The notes under the pieces are model-generated. The model made no database searches and was not told the origin of the DNA. It saw only the letters and a program-made list of their open reading frames with translations. A stretch of DNA of 59,262 nt from Bacillota bacterium LX-D (GTDB lineage Bacteria; Bacillota; DUOV01; Zhaonellaceae). The translations under genes were made by a program, and so were the position numbers. The DNA lies in the NCBI GenBank assembly GCA_031628995.1, contig JAVLUO010000013.1, positions 1 to 59,262 on the forward strand, written 5' to 3'. Positions within the stretch are counted from its first letter, which is position 1, and each line of letters opens with the position of its first letter. Of the stretch, positions 25,520-34,801 are shown in pieces.

Positions 25520-25789
25520 TCAATATATGCTTTCTCCTTCAAGAGCCCTTAAGATAGTACCCACCTTTATATTTGAAGACTGGTCGGCCGATACATATCC
25601 TCCTTGTGCGCCTTTGACACTCTTAACCAGCCCTGCCTTTCTAAGAGTTGAAAAGACCTGTTCCAAATAATTTTCCGATATGTTTTGTCTCTCGGCTATA
25701 CTGCACAAAGATACATGGTCTCCGGAAGAATTGACGGCAAAGTCTGCCATTGATCTCAAGCCATATCTTCCTTTTGTCGATAGTTTCAT
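25520..25789 (-). CDS. Rrf2 family regulator, C-terminally short
   Basis: An 89-residue protein starting MKLSTKGRYGLRSMADFAV, the Rrf2/CymR/IscR signature. The winged helix-turn-helix (ISENYLEQVFSTLRKAGLV, then KSVKGAQGGY) is complete. Family members have about 135-150 residues; this one stops after LRALEGES, losing the long dimerisation helix and any cysteine ligands. It has operator site 6 upstream, which suggests autoregulation. CymR controls cysteine metabolism in Bacillus together with CysK, so a role in sulfur control is a reasonable inference. Whether the short form still works is unknown; the loss coincides with the end of the metY fragment. Confidence 0.8.
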   Translation of the reverse strand: MKLSTKGRYGLRSMADFAVNSSGDHVSLCSIAERQNISENYLEQVFSTLRKAGLVKSVKGAQGGYVSADQSSNIKVGTILRALEGESIY

Positions 25790-25813
25790 AGTTTTCCCTC
25801 AAATAACCAAGTA

Positions 25814-25834
25814 ATCCTATATGTTTTATATATT
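25814..25834. promoter_or_regulatory. Candidate Rrf2-type operator, site 6
   Basis: ATCCTATATGTTTTATATATT, 25 bases upstream of the Rrf2-family gene start, where autoregulation would be expected. Confidence 0.5.
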
Positions 25835-25907
25835 ACCGTATGGAAATATATTCTGTCAATATGATAAACCAATTATTAAATAAAAAAACGATATGATGGT
25901 TCCGACT

Positions 25908-26140
25908 ATTTCAACTCATTCAAATCATACGGTGTCTCTTGGTATACATAGTAATTCGGCCAGTTTGCAAAAAGAAGGTTTGCATGCCCTCTCCATCTGA
26001 CAATGGGTACCTTATCCGGATTATCGTCAGGAAAGTAATTTTCGGCACTTTGATAGCAAGCCCTTTTGCAACATCCCGTTCATATTCGGATTTTAAGGTT
26101 AGTGGATCATATTCGGAATGCCTGAACTGTTCCAACAGCT
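25908..26140 (-). pseudogene. MetA (homoserine O-acyltransferase) C-terminal relic
   Basis: Minus-strand pieces in two frames match the end of Met[17 protein letters not shown], then [31 protein letters not shown] and VYQETPYDL. At least one frameshift separates them and the rest of the gene is missing. With the metY and metB-like fragments this shows that a complete homoserine-to-homocysteine route once stood here. Confidence 0.75.
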
Positions 26141-26204
26141 ATGCCCCATGGCTTTAATGGGACAAATCAACACGCTGAAAATTGATGCCAGGATAATGGA
26201 TAAA

Positions 26205-26525
26205 TTATTCAGTGAGGCCTCTGGAACAAAAAGGAAGATGACTCTTGAGAAGAGGATATGAAAGATTTGGAGGTATATTCTTCAATATAAAGAGTACCAT
26301 CACAATGTTGCAAAGGAATAGCTTTATATTAATATGCATAATGTACTTCAATTTGTGCACTTGATATACAACCCGTCCGATACGTTCATTGAAATTTCTA
26401 AGTGCTGTTTCTATATCTTTTGCTTTCATCTCCATGATCAGGACCGCAACGTCATAATAGAAAACCTCACTTGACACCTTTAGATAATCCTCAAAAATCT
26501 GTATCAGATCCACCTGCACAACCAA
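26205..26525 (-). other. Open frame of unknown nature
   Basis: A 106-codon frame with VVQVDLIQIFEDYLKVSSEV at its start and a hydrophobic later part. I recognise no family and see no good ribosome-binding site. It lies between the metA relic and a transposon relic, so it may be chance or part of a mobile element. Confidence 0.2.
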
Positions 26526-26539
26526 CTTTTCGTTGCTGC

Positions 26540-26704
26540 CTCTGACAATGAAGGAGCTGTAGAAGCTATTGCCACCCGTTCCAGGGGTTGGCCGAGGCTA
26601 ATCAACAATTTAGCCACTAACTGCCTGCTTTATGGATGCGGAAAAGAATGGAAGGTATTGATGAAGAGGCGGTTATTAAGTCCGCTCAGGAAGTAGGTAT
26701 TTAA
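26540..26704 (+). mobile_element. ExeA/TniB-like transposon ATPase relic
   Basis: On the plus strand the sequence encodes EAIATRSRGWPRLINNLATN and CLLYGCGKEWKV with a terminal EEVGI-like end in a shifted frame. This is the conserved C-terminus of the AAA ATPases that accompany integrase-type transposases. Only this tail remains. It marks the right boundary of the island. Confidence 0.6.
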
Positions 26705-26710
26705 ACTAAA

Positions 26711-26738
26711 AACCGGGTATTTCCCGGTTAATTTTTTA
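26711..26738 (+). terminator. Terminator after transposon ATPase relic
   Basis: AACCGGG-tattt-CCCGGTT followed by ATTTTTT on the plus strand, directly after the ATPase relic. Confidence 0.75.
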
Positions 26739-26878
26739 CCCTAAAAAAGCGTGACAATGTGAAATCTGCTTTACTGTAGGCTAATACAAAATGAAATTTT
26801 TGAAACTTATTTTTGCAAATTACCCTAATTTATGATGAAAATGAGGAGCTATTTTAATTTGCTAATTCACACTGGTGG

Positions 26879-28606
26879 TCAACTTTTACGACTCAAACAC
26901 TTTTTTAATTCAATCAATGATTTAGTATTAATTACATGCTCCTTTGTAAGCCATCCTCTGCGAGCAGTTAACACTCCGTATGCAATTTCGTCCATTTTAG
27001 CTGTATCATGGGCATCAGTATCAATGGAAATAGGTATTTTATAATCATAGGCTGCTTTATAGGCCAGCTCAGAGCTTAAATCTAATCGATCAACGGAGGA
27101 ATTTATCTCCAAAATTTTATTTTCAGAGTGGGCTAAAGCAAATATCCGTTCTAAATCTACCTTATAGGGATTGCGCCTGCCAATGATTCTTCCTGTTGGA
27201 TGAGCTAAAATATGTACATAGGGATTTTTTAATGCAGCTTCTATTCTACCTGTAATTTTTTCCCTATCTTGCCGAAACCCTGAATGAATTGAGGCAATAA
27301 CTAAATCACAGCTGTCTAAAATATCATTGTCGTAATCCAGCTGGCCAGTATCAAGAATATCCGTTTCAACTCCGGTTAGAATTTGCAGATTATCAGATTT
27401 ATTATTAAGTTCTCTGATTAATTTATGCTGCTCTTTTAAACGCTCTTCAGAAAGGCCTCCTGCAATTTTTAAACTTTTAGAGTGGTCAGTAATTGCAATA
27501 TACTCATACTTTTTTTCTTTAGCTTTTTCAACCATATTTTCAATGCTTTTTACTCCATCACTCCAGGAAGTGTGTAAATGTAAATCGCCTTTCAGATCTT
27601 CTATTTCTAATAATTGAGGAATTTTTCCTTTCAATGCAGCCTGTAATTCTTTTTCTCCTTCTCTTAGCTCCGGCGGTATGTATAGCATACCTAAACACTT
27701 ATAAATATCCGCCTCACTGTTGACATTTATACTATCCTCAGAATCATCAGGGTAAATGCCTTGTTCAGTTAATCTTAGATTAAGCTTTTCTGCCCTCTCT
27801 TTCATTTTGAGTTTATGTTTTTTGGATCCTGTTAAATTATACAAAGCAATCCAAAATTGTTTTTCCTCAACCATTTCTATTATTACTTTTATGCCTAACC
27901 AAGTCAGTACCACACACTTTTTTAGATCACTGTCTAATAGCTTTTTAACTTGCGGATGCTTTCGTAAAGTTTGCTTAATTATTTCAGAATTAGTTGTTGA
28001 AACTAATAAATCTATGGCTTCAACTTGATCTTTTCCACGACGTAAACTTCCACATACTACTCCTCGGTGCACTTCTGGAAGCTGCTTCAAATCTTCTATA
28101 AACTGTACTGCTAAAGGCATAGCAATTCCGATGGGGATATTGCTATAAGTGTTTTGTTTTAACATCTCAATACTACGTAGGATGTTTAATTCAGTTTTAC
28201 TACCCATACCGGGCAAAGTACGAATTTTCTTCTCCAAGGTGGCTTTTTCTAAATCGGCAAGATCATTAACTCCTAATCTTTCATGAATTAATTTAATAGA
28301 TTTGGGCCCTAAACCAGGAATTTTTAACAGCTCTTTAAGTGTCATGGGGATTTCTTTTTTTAATCGTTGATACAAAGCACACTTGCCAGTTGCTAAAAGC
28401 TCAGTAATTTGCAATGATAATTTTTTGCCTATGCCAGGCAAATGTTCTAGTTCCTGCCTAGATTTAATATTTGTTAATTCTTTTCCTAAATTCCTAACTG
28501 TCCTGGCTCCTTGCCTATAAGCCATAACTTTAAAAGGATCCTCTCCTTGCAGCTCCAAAAGATCTGCAATTTCTTGTAAAATCCAGGCTATTTCTAGATT
28601 TGTCAT
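26879..28606 (-). CDS. polX: DNA polymerase/3'-5' exonuclease PolX
   Basis: A 575-residue family X polymerase with a C-terminal PHP domain. The N-terminal part has helix-hairpin-helix repeats (LPGIGKKLSLQ, IPGLGPKSIKL, LPGMGSKTEL). The polymerase domain has GSLRRGKDQVEAIDLL (metal-binding acidic residues). The PHP domain begins DLHLHTSWSDG near 342 and includes AITDHSKSL, HPTGRIIGRR and DTDAHDT, all metal-binding motifs. It fills short gaps in base excision repair and possibly in end joining, which fits the Ku/LigD-type set at 42958-45630. It is the first gene of the low-G+C housekeeping region. Confidence 0.93.
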   Translation of the reverse strand: MTNLEIAWILQEIADLLELQGEDPFKVMAYRQGARTVRNLGKELTNIKSRQELEHLPGIGKKLSLQITELLATGKCALYQRLKKEIPMTLKELLKIPGLGPKSIKLIHERLGVNDLADLEKATLEKKIRTLPGMGSKTELNILRSIEMLKQNTYSNIPIGIAMPLAVQFIEDLKQLPEVHRGVVCGSLRRGKDQVEAIDLLVSTTNSEIIKQTLRKHPQVKKLLDSDLKKCVVLTWLGIKVIIEMVEEKQFWIALYNLTGSKKHKLKMKERAEKLNLRLTEQGIYPDDSEDSINVNSEADIYKCLGMLYIPPELREGEKELQAALKGKIPQLLEIEDLKGDLHLHTSWSDGVKSIENMVEKAKEKKYEYIAITDHSKSLKIAGGLSEERLKEQHKLIRELNNKSDNLQILTGVETDILDTGQLDYDNDILDSCDLVIASIHSGFRQDREKITGRIEAALKNPYVHILAHPTGRIIGRRNPYKVDLERIFALAHSENKILEINSSVDRLDLSSELAYKAAYDYKIPISIDTDAHDTAKMDEIAYGVLTARRGWLTKEHVINTKSLIELKKCLSRKS

Positions 28607-28946
28607 CTCATCACCTCACAGTCAATTACCCAAACTAATTTTCCCAAACTGATTACAATTAATGCTATAAAACGCTTTAATGCGAAGGGGCGAAGATAAA
28701 TCAAAGAATCTGACTGCAGACATGAAGATTTATACAAAGAGAAGATAACCGAGGCTGAAATTGCATAGACGAGGATATAAAGGTCAGTTTGAGAAAATAT
28801 CTATGACAACCCGGCGCAACTCCGCAAGCCCATTAAAAAGTATGGCCTTACCAAACAGTTGGTTTAAGGAAATAGGGTTAATTGATTTGGAAACATACAA
28901 TGTCGGCGTTTTCTCACTTCTGCAAGAAATGACTGAGGTTTATCAG
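28607..28946. other. Non-coding stretch upstream of intron-like relic
   Basis: It holds no gene I can support. A 73-codon plus-strand frame (28761-28982) has no ribosome-binding site and runs through the domain V-like hairpin, so I treat it as chance or as part of the intron-like relic. Confidence 0.35.
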
Positions 28947-28977
28947 GAGCCGTATACGAGGCCCGTACATACGGTTC
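28947..28977 (+). mobile_element. Group II intron domain V-like relic
   Basis: GAGCCGTAT ... ATACGGTTC forms a 9-bp stem with the AGC near its base and the GGTTC end, as in group II intron domain V. The tip is shorter (31 bases against the usual 34) and no clear domain VI follows. It is adjacent to the terminator hairpin at 28987, again the preferred site of class C introns. Confidence 0.35.
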
Positions 28978-28986
28978 TGTGAGAAG

Positions 28987-29019
28987 GATAAAGCCGAAGC
29001 AAATTACTTCGGCTTTATC
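28987..29019 (-). terminator. Terminator-like hairpin after zapA
   Basis: A 13-bp perfect stem (GATAAAGCCGAAG and complement, 7-base loop) 10 bases past the zapA stop. The T-run is weak on both strands. Confidence 0.55.
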
Positions 29020-29028
29020 TTACTCGAT

Positions 29029-29301
29029 TTAAAGTTCTTTAGCTTCTTCAATTAACTTTAAAAGAGAATCGTAATCATCCTGTATTTTCTTTTGTTCATC
29101 TGCAATATTTAGTGCAGCTAATACAGCTATTTTATAAAGAGGCAATGTATTATTTTTTTGAGCAATTTGTCTCATTTTTTGATCAACATAATTAGCTATT
29201 ATTTCTATATATTCAGGAGCTTCATCTGATCGCACTACATATTCGGAATCGTAAATATTTACTACAGTACGAGATTTTTTATTCTGATTATCCTGTTGCA
29301 A
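29029..29301 (-). CDS. zapA: Cell division protein ZapA
   Basis: A 90-residue coiled-coil protein with TVVNIYDSEYVVRS, YVDQKMRQIAQ, KIAVLAALNIADE and a C-terminal helix. It starts at TTG 29301 behind GGGGGCG. ZapA cross-links FtsZ filaments at midcell. The order pheS-pheT-zapA is typical of Firmicutes. Confidence 0.9.
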   Translation of the reverse strand: MQQDNQNKKSRTVVNIYDSEYVVRSDEAPEYIEIIANYVDQKMRQIAQKNNTLPLYKIAVLAALNIADEQKKIQDDYDSLLKLIEEAKEL

Positions 29302-29385
29302 CCAAACGCCCCCTCTTAACTATTTAAATACAATATATTTATTTTCTCCATTTTTTATTAAAAATCCTGCTATCAGATAAAAGTA

Positions 29386-31812
29386 TTACTCTCTAAGCTG
29401 GGCTTGAAAATTATTCTTTAATTCTGACTGAATTTTTAAATGTAATTCATTAACTTCGTTGTCAGTTAAAGTGCGATCCTGAGCTTGGTAGATAAGGTTA
29501 TAAGCAATGCTTTTCCAACCTTCTGGCACTTGTTTACCTCTGTAGACATCAAACAGACTAAAATTAGCTAGCAACTCTCCCCCTACTTTAGTTATAATAT
29601 CATTTACCTCTTGAATAGTAACTTTTTCAGGCAATAAGAAAGCCATATCCCTTTCAACGACTGGATATTTAGGCAAAGGTTGATATGTTTTTACTTTTTT
29701 GAATCCTTTTAGAAGTAAGCCCGTTTGTAATTCAAAAACATATACAGGCTGTTCTAATTCAAAATTTTGCAGTACAGTAGGATGAATTTCACCAATTACT
29801 CCAATAACCTGGTTTTCTACTAAAATTTCTGCCCCACGCCCGGGATGAAGAAAAGCGTAAGACTTACTAGGTTTAAATACAGCGGAAGTAGCATTCAACT
29901 TTAAAAATAATGCTTCAACAATTCCTTTTAAGTAATAGAAATCCTTTATTTCCTTAGGCCAATTCCATGTTTTAATCTGTTCACCAGTAACCAGGCCAGC
30001 AAGTATGGTAGCTTCCTCAGGTAAAGCTTCTCCAACCCTAGGTAAAAAAACCTTGCCGTTTTCAAAAATGCTAATATTTGTTTGTCGCCGCTTAATGTTC
30101 CTCGTAGCCACTTCTAAAAGCCCAGGAATTAAAGTTGTCCGCATTACGCTTTGCTCTTCGCTTAAGGGGTTCTTGATGGTAACTACATTTCTCCAAGTAT
30201 GCTCTTTTTCCAAGCTTAATTTATCAAAAGCTTTTGGGCTGATAAAACTGTAAGTGATTACCTCAGTCATACCGCACCCAGTTAAAATATCCTTTGACCT
30301 CTCTACTAAGAGCTGCTCTGTACTCTTTTTACTTTGGGACATGGTTCCTACTGGGAGCGTTGTAGGTATTTCGTCATAGCCAAACATTCGAGCAATTTCT
30401 TCAATTAAATCTATTTCTATACTAATGTCTTGACGATAAGGAGGTATGCCCACTGTAAATTGTGCACCGTCTACTCTAACCTCCATATTAAGGCGTTCCA
30501 AATAATTAATAATTGTTTCCTGGCTTAAATTTATACCTAAAATTTGGTTCACTCTCTCAGGCCTTAATTTAACACATTTGGTAGGCTGATGCAGGGGATA
30601 AATATCGATATTTCCAGGAACACCTTGCCCAGCACCTAATTTTTCTATAAGATCTACTGCTCTGTTTAAAGCAGCAATAGTTCCTTCAATATTAATGCCT
30701 TTTTCATAGCGAGCAGAAGCTTCCGATCGCAAACCTAATTTGCGAGATGTTTTTCTAATACTTGCACCAGTAAAGTTAGCCGATTCTAATAAGATAGTTT
30801 TTGTCTGATTTGTTACCTCAGATTCCAGACCGCCCATGACACCAGCAATAGCAACTGCTTTTTTTTCATCAGCAATTATTAACATTTCTTGATCTAATGT
30901 TCTTTTATTATTATCTAATGTAAGTATTTCTTCTCCCGCATAAGCAGTACGTACAACAATATGATGTCCAGTTAAGCAATCATAATCAAAAGCATGTAAT
31001 GGCTGTCCCATTTCCAGCATAACAAAATTTGTTATGTCTACAATATTATTAATAGAACGCATCCCTGCTGACTCTAAGCGATGTTTAAGCCATAAGGGAG
31101 ATTTCCCGACTTGAACGTTTTTAATAACTCTAGCTGAATATCTGCCACAAAATTCAGGATTTGCAATTTCAACTGTAGCAAGTTTAGACGTTTCTTCACT
31201 TGTTTCTGATTCTTTTATTTCTGGAATTTGAAGTTTTGATCCTGTAATAGCACTAACTTCCCGAGCAACATTAATTATGCTTAAACAATCTGCCCGATTA
31301 GGCGTCAATTCTAATTCTAAAACTTCATCGTCTAGCCCAAGTATCTTTTGTACTGACTGTCCTACTTCAGCTTCCTGAGGCAAGCTCATAATTCCATTTC
31401 TTTCGTCCTCTGGAAGGCTAGCAGGATCTATTCCTAATTCTTGTGCCGAACATAGCATGCCATATGAAGCAATTCCTCTGAAATTTGCTTTGGAAATTTT
31501 TACTCCATTAGGTAAACTAGCCCCGACTAAAGCTACAGGTACTTTCATTTCAGGTTGAACATTAGTTGCCCCAGTAATAATAGTCAAAGGTTCTTCCCCA
31601 GATTGAACGTCTACTCGACAAATAACTAAGCGGTCAGCTTGAGGATGTTTTTCAATTGATTTAATTTTACCTACTACAACATTATTAATTCCTGCACCAG
31701 GTTTATGTATATTATCAATTGCCAAACCAGCCATAGTCAATTTATGTGCTAAGGTTTTAGTTGGCATATCTATCTGTACGTAATCTTTTAACCATTTTAA
31801 AGAAACCAGCAT
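29386..31812 (-). CDS. pheT: Phenylalanyl-tRNA synthetase beta subunit
   Basis: A 808-residue protein from ATG 31812 (MLVSLKWLKDYV) behind GAGGAGGG; an upstream in-frame TTG overlaps pheS and is not used. It has an N-terminal tRNA-binding/OB domain (VVVGKIKSIEKHPQADRL), B3/B4 editing domains, B5 (FGYDEIPTTLP end) and a C-terminal anticodon-binding FDX-ACB domain (PVVERDMAFLLPE, SLFDVYRG). It forms the alpha2-beta2 enzyme with PheS. It follows pheS by 16 bases. Confidence 0.97.
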   Translation of the reverse strand: MLVSLKWLKDYVQIDMPTKTLAHKLTMAGLAIDNIHKPGAGINNVVVGKIKSIEKHPQADRLVICRVDVQSGEEPLTIITGATNVQPEMKVPVALVGASLPNGVKISKANFRGIASYGMLCSAQELGIDPASLPEDERNGIMSLPQEAEVGQSVQKILGLDDEVLELELTPNRADCLSIINVAREVSAITGSKLQIPEIKESETSEETSKLATVEIANPEFCGRYSARVIKNVQVGKSPLWLKHRLESAGMRSINNIVDITNFVMLEMGQPLHAFDYDCLTGHHIVVRTAYAGEEILTLDNNKRTLDQEMLIIADEKKAVAIAGVMGGLESEVTNQTKTILLESANFTGASIRKTSRKLGLRSEASARYEKGINIEGTIAALNRAVDLIEKLGAGQGVPGNIDIYPLHQPTKCVKLRPERVNQILGINLSQETIINYLERLNMEVRVDGAQFTVGIPPYRQDISIEIDLIEEIARMFGYDEIPTTLPVGTMSQSKKSTEQLLVERSKDILTGCGMTEVITYSFISPKAFDKLSLEKEHTWRNVVTIKNPLSEEQSVMRTTLIPGLLEVATRNIKRRQTNISIFENGKVFLPRVGEALPEEATILAGLVTGEQIKTWNWPKEIKDFYYLKGIVEALFLKLNATSAVFKPSKSYAFLHPGRGAEILVENQVIGVIGEIHPTVLQNFELEQPVYVFELQTGLLLKGFKKVKTYQPLPKYPVVERDMAFLLPEKVTIQEVNDIITKVGGELLANFSLFDVYRGKQVPEGWKSIAYNLIYQAQDRTLTDNEVNELHLKIQSELKNNFQAQLRE

Positions 31813-31828
31813 CTTATTCCCTCCTCTT

Positions 31829-32854
31829 TTACCTAAACTGTTTAATAAACCGAAGGTCATTATCAAATAAAAGCCTCAAGTCATCAATTCCATATTTTAA
31901 CATAGCAATCCGTTCAATTCCCATCCCAAAAGCAAACCCAGTTACTTTTTCCGGGTCATAACCGGACATTTCCAAAACCCTAGGGTGTACCATGCCACTT
32001 CCTAATATTTCTAACCAACCAGAATCTTTACAAACTCTGCATCCCTTTCCTCCACACATTACACAGGCAATGTCCACTTCGGCGCTTGGCTCCGTAAAAG
32101 GAAAGTAACTTGGCCTGAGCCTAATCTTTTGTTCTTCTCCAAACATTTGTTTGACAAAAGCTAAAAGTATACCTTTTAAATCTGCAAATGTCACATTAGT
32201 ATCTACCAAAAGGCCCTCAACTTGGTGAAACATAGGTGAATGGGTAGCATCATCATCCCGGCGATAAACCTTACCTGGTGAAATGATTTTAACTGGCAGC
32301 TGAGGAGTCATTTTTTCCATAACCCTAGCCTGTACGGGAGATGTATGTGTTCTTAAAAGCGTATCCTCAGAGATATAAAAGGAATCCTGCATATCCCTAG
32401 CTGGATGGTCTTTGGGCAAATTTAAGGCTTCAAAGTTATAGTAATCTAATTCAATTTCTGGGCCTTCAGCAACTGTAAAACCCATACCACTAAAAATACT
32501 CTTCATTTCATCTAAGATTAATGTTAACGGATGTTTATTTCCAACTTCAATCACCCGTCCAGGAAGAGTTACATCAATAGTTTCCTGAGCTAACTTTAGT
32601 TCTAAAGCTAAATGTTGCAATTTTTCTCGCTGCTCTACAATAATCGCCTCTAACTCGTTCCGAACCTGATTGGCCAATTGCCCTAAAACAGGTCGTTCTT
32701 CTGCAGTTAAATTTCCCATACCCCTTAATACCTGGGTTAATAATCCCTTTTTACCCAAATATTTAACTCGCAGTTCATTTAAGATATCCAAATTTTCGGC
32801 CTTAACTAATTCGCTGCGTCCATTTTTTCTTATTTGCTCTAATTGTTCTCGCAT
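31829..32854 (-). CDS. pheS: Phenylalanyl-tRNA synthetase alpha subunit
   Basis: A 341-residue class II synthetase subunit from ATG 32854 behind AGGAGG. It has an N-terminal coiled coil to about residue 85, then catalytic motifs: motif 2 [20 protein letters not shown] and motif 3 [15 protein letters not shown] zinc-like [12 protein letters not shown] cluster lies in between, as in many clostridial PheS. It charges tRNA-Phe and is controlled by the T-box leader upstream. Confidence 0.97.
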   Translation of the reverse strand: MREQLEQIRKNGRSELVKAENLDILNELRVKYLGKKGLLTQVLRGMGNLTAEERPVLGQLANQVRNELEAIIVEQREKLQHLALELKLAQETIDVTLPGRVIEVGNKHPLTLILDEMKSIFSGMGFTVAEGPEIELDYYNFEALNLPKDHPARDMQDSFYISEDTLLRTHTSPVQARVMEKMTPQLPVKIISPGKVYRRDDDATHSPMFHQVEGLLVDTNVTFADLKGILLAFVKQMFGEEQKIRLRPSYFPFTEPSAEVDIACVMCGGKGCRVCKDSGWLEILGSGMVHPRVLEMSGYDPEKVTGFAFGMGIERIAMLKYGIDDLRLLFDNDLRFIKQFR

Positions 32855-32880
32855 CCTGATCCTCCTACTTACATTTTTGG

Positions 32881-33150
32881 GCAAAATAAAAAGCCCTCAT
32901 CCCAAGGGACGAAAGCCATCTTCCGTGGTACCACCCAAATTAATCCAAACTACGGATTACTTTATCGGTAATATAAAACCGTATTCCAGTAACGGTGGAA
33001 ACCCGGCTAACCTACTCATAGTAAAAAGTCTACTTTCAGCTCGCTGTTTACAGGTGAACTTCATGGTTTACAACCTTAACAGCACTTTCAGTCCACGATG
33101 CTGCCTCCCTAAAAGGTTAGAAAACTATTACTTTTCCTGATCATTACATT
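32881..33150 (-). promoter_or_regulatory. T-box leader of pheS-pheT
   Basis: The minus strand contains the T-box sequence GGGTGGTACCACGG (32923-32936), followed by a terminator (GCTTTCGTCCC-TT-GGGATGAGGGC then TTTTTATTTT, about 32885-32915). GGGTTTCCACC upstream probably contains the UUC specifier. Uncharged tRNA-Phe should stabilise the antiterminator and switch on pheST. Confidence 0.88.
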
Positions 33151-33343
33151 TTATCTATTATTGTACAATTAATTTACGATACATGATATAAGCAGCTATG
33201 GAGCCTGTTTTCTCAAATATCCTCCAAAAAATATCGGCGGGTAAAAGCAAAAACACCACAACCTTTCCATGAGTTTTTTGGGGGAACTTTTTATGAACTG
33301 ATTATATCATACCAATACTTGTCTTGGCAAGGAAATGGCGGAT

Positions 33344-34138
33344 TCACAATCCCTTTTGACGTACAGTTTCGTAAATTAAAATTGCTGCAGCTACACTTGC
33401 ATTTAAAGACTCCACCCCTCCAGGCATAGGAATCTTAATAATGGAACTAGCTCTTTGAAGAAAAATGTCTGCTGGGCCATGGTTTTCATTGCCAATTACC
33501 AAGGCGACTTTACCCGATAAGTCAATTTCATAATATTTTTGCCGACCATTTATATCAGCAACAACTAAGTTGTAATCGTAGTTTTCTATCGCTTTAATAA
33601 TACCTTCAGTATCCTCAACTACAAAAGGTAAATAAAAAATACCTCCCATAGTTGAACGCAGTACTTTTGGATTATAAACATCTACAGAACCGCCGGTTAA
33701 TAACAATCCCCCTGCTCCTGCTGCAGCCATAGTACGAATAATAGTGCCTAAATTACCTGGATCTTGAATACCATCAGCAACAACAACTAACTTCCCGGAA
33801 TCCAACATATGATCCAATTTATAAACTCTCTTTTGGGCAATGATTAAAATTCCCTGGGGCGTTTGAGTCTGGGCTAAATCGTTAAAAATTTTTTCTTCAA
33901 CTATAAATAACCTCGTCCGCTCTTCTAGATTTTGATAATAATCATCTGACTGTAGTTTTACGTAAGCAGAAGGTGTAAGTAAAATTGCTTCCAGCTTATA
34001 TTTTGTTTCCATGGCTTCCTGCAAACTTCTAAAACCTTCTAAAACAAACAGACCCGTTTCTTCTCTAAATTTACGTTTTTCTAAATTCTTTACCAATTTA
34101 ATATAGTGATTATGTCTGGAAGTAATTTCTGTCGCCAA
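33344..34138 (-). CDS. TrmH/SpoU family rRNA methyltransferase
   Basis: About 264 residues. The likely start is TTG 34138, nine bases after GGAGG, rather than the longer frame. It has an N-terminal substrate-binding domain (ITSRHNHYIKLVKNLEKRKF, GLFVLEGFRSLQEA). The C-terminal SPOUT knot has DGIQDPGNLGTIIRTM, ALVIGNENHGP and IPMPGGVESLNASVA, with the SAM-binding loops. It methylates a ribose or base in rRNA. It follows rplT by about 50 bases, a common order in Firmicutes. Confidence 0.88.
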   Translation of the reverse strand: MATEITSRHNHYIKLVKNLEKRKFREETGLFVLEGFRSLQEAMETKYKLEAILLTPSAYVKLQSDDYYQNLEERTRLFIVEEKIFNDLAQTQTPQGILIIAQKRVYKLDHMLDSGKLVVVADGIQDPGNLGTIIRTMAAAGAGGLLLTGGSVDVYNPKVLRSTMGGIFYLPFVVEDTEGIIKAIENYDYNLVVADINGRQKYYEIDLSGKVALVIGNENHGPADIFLQRASSIIKIPMPGGVESLNASVAAAILIYETVRQKGL

Positions 34139-34190
34139 GATATAATTCCTCCAAACTAAAAAAGGCAACCTTAGTCACCTTTTTAGACTT

Positions 34191-34547
34191 TTACTTTAAA
34201 TTACTTTTAGCAGTAGCCACTAATTTACTAAATGCTTGGTTATCACTAACAGCTAATTCAGCAAGCATTTTACGATTAACTTGCACACCAGCTTGTTTTA
34301 ATCCGTTAATCAAGCGGCTATAGGAAATGCCATTTTGTCTAGCTGCAGCATTTATTCTAGCAATCCATAACTTCCTAAAGTCCGATTTGCGTTTTTTCCT
34401 ATGAGCATAAGCATATGACAAAGACTTCATAACTTGCTGATTTGCAGGTCGGAATAACTTAGACTTTGCACCAAAGTATCCCTTTGCCAGTTTTAATATC
34501 TTTTTATGACGGCGATGAGCTGTAACTCCTCTTTTAACTCGAGCCAT
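34191..34547 (-). CDS. rplT: 50S ribosomal protein L20
   Basis: A 118-residue protein ([36 protein letters not shown]) with the basic N-terminal helix that threads into 23S rRNA. In Firmicutes L20 represses its own operon through the leader upstream of infC; such a leader is present at 35350-35450. Confidence 0.97.
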   Translation of the reverse strand: MARVKRGVTAHRRHKKILKLAKGYFGAKSKLFRPANQQVMKSLSYAYAHRKKRKSDFRKLWIARINAAARQNGISYSRLINGLKQAGVQVNRKMLAELAVSDNQAFSKLVATAKSNLK

Positions 34548-34570
34548 AATATTTCCTCCTCAAATACAGT

Positions 34571-34768
34571 TTATAAGTATGGTAATAATTTAGTCAATTT
34601 TTGCTGATCGGTCTTATTGACTATAGTTGTCTGTCTTAAATTACGTTTTCGTTTTGGTGATTTCTTTCCTAAAATATGGCTTTTAAAAGCATGAGCCCTT
34701 TTAAATTTTCCAGTACCAGTTATTTTGAATCTTTTAGCCGCACCCCTATGGGTTTTCATTTTTGGCAT
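34571..34768 (-). CDS. rpmI: 50S ribosomal protein L35
   Basis: A 65-residue basic protein ([20 protein letters not shown]), full length for the family. It lies between infC and rplT with short gaps of 33 and 23 bases. Confidence 0.97.
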   Translation of the reverse strand: MPKMKTHRGAAKRFKITGTGKFKRAHAFKSHILGKKSPKRKRNLRQTTIVNKTDQQKLTKLLPYL

Positions 34769-34801
34769 AATTATTGCCTCCTTCTAGAGCTATTTTAAAT
34801 C

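Noticed and set aside
28761-28982. Protein-coding gene on the plus strand
   Set aside because: No ribosome-binding site, no recognised domain, and it runs through the domain V-like hairpin.
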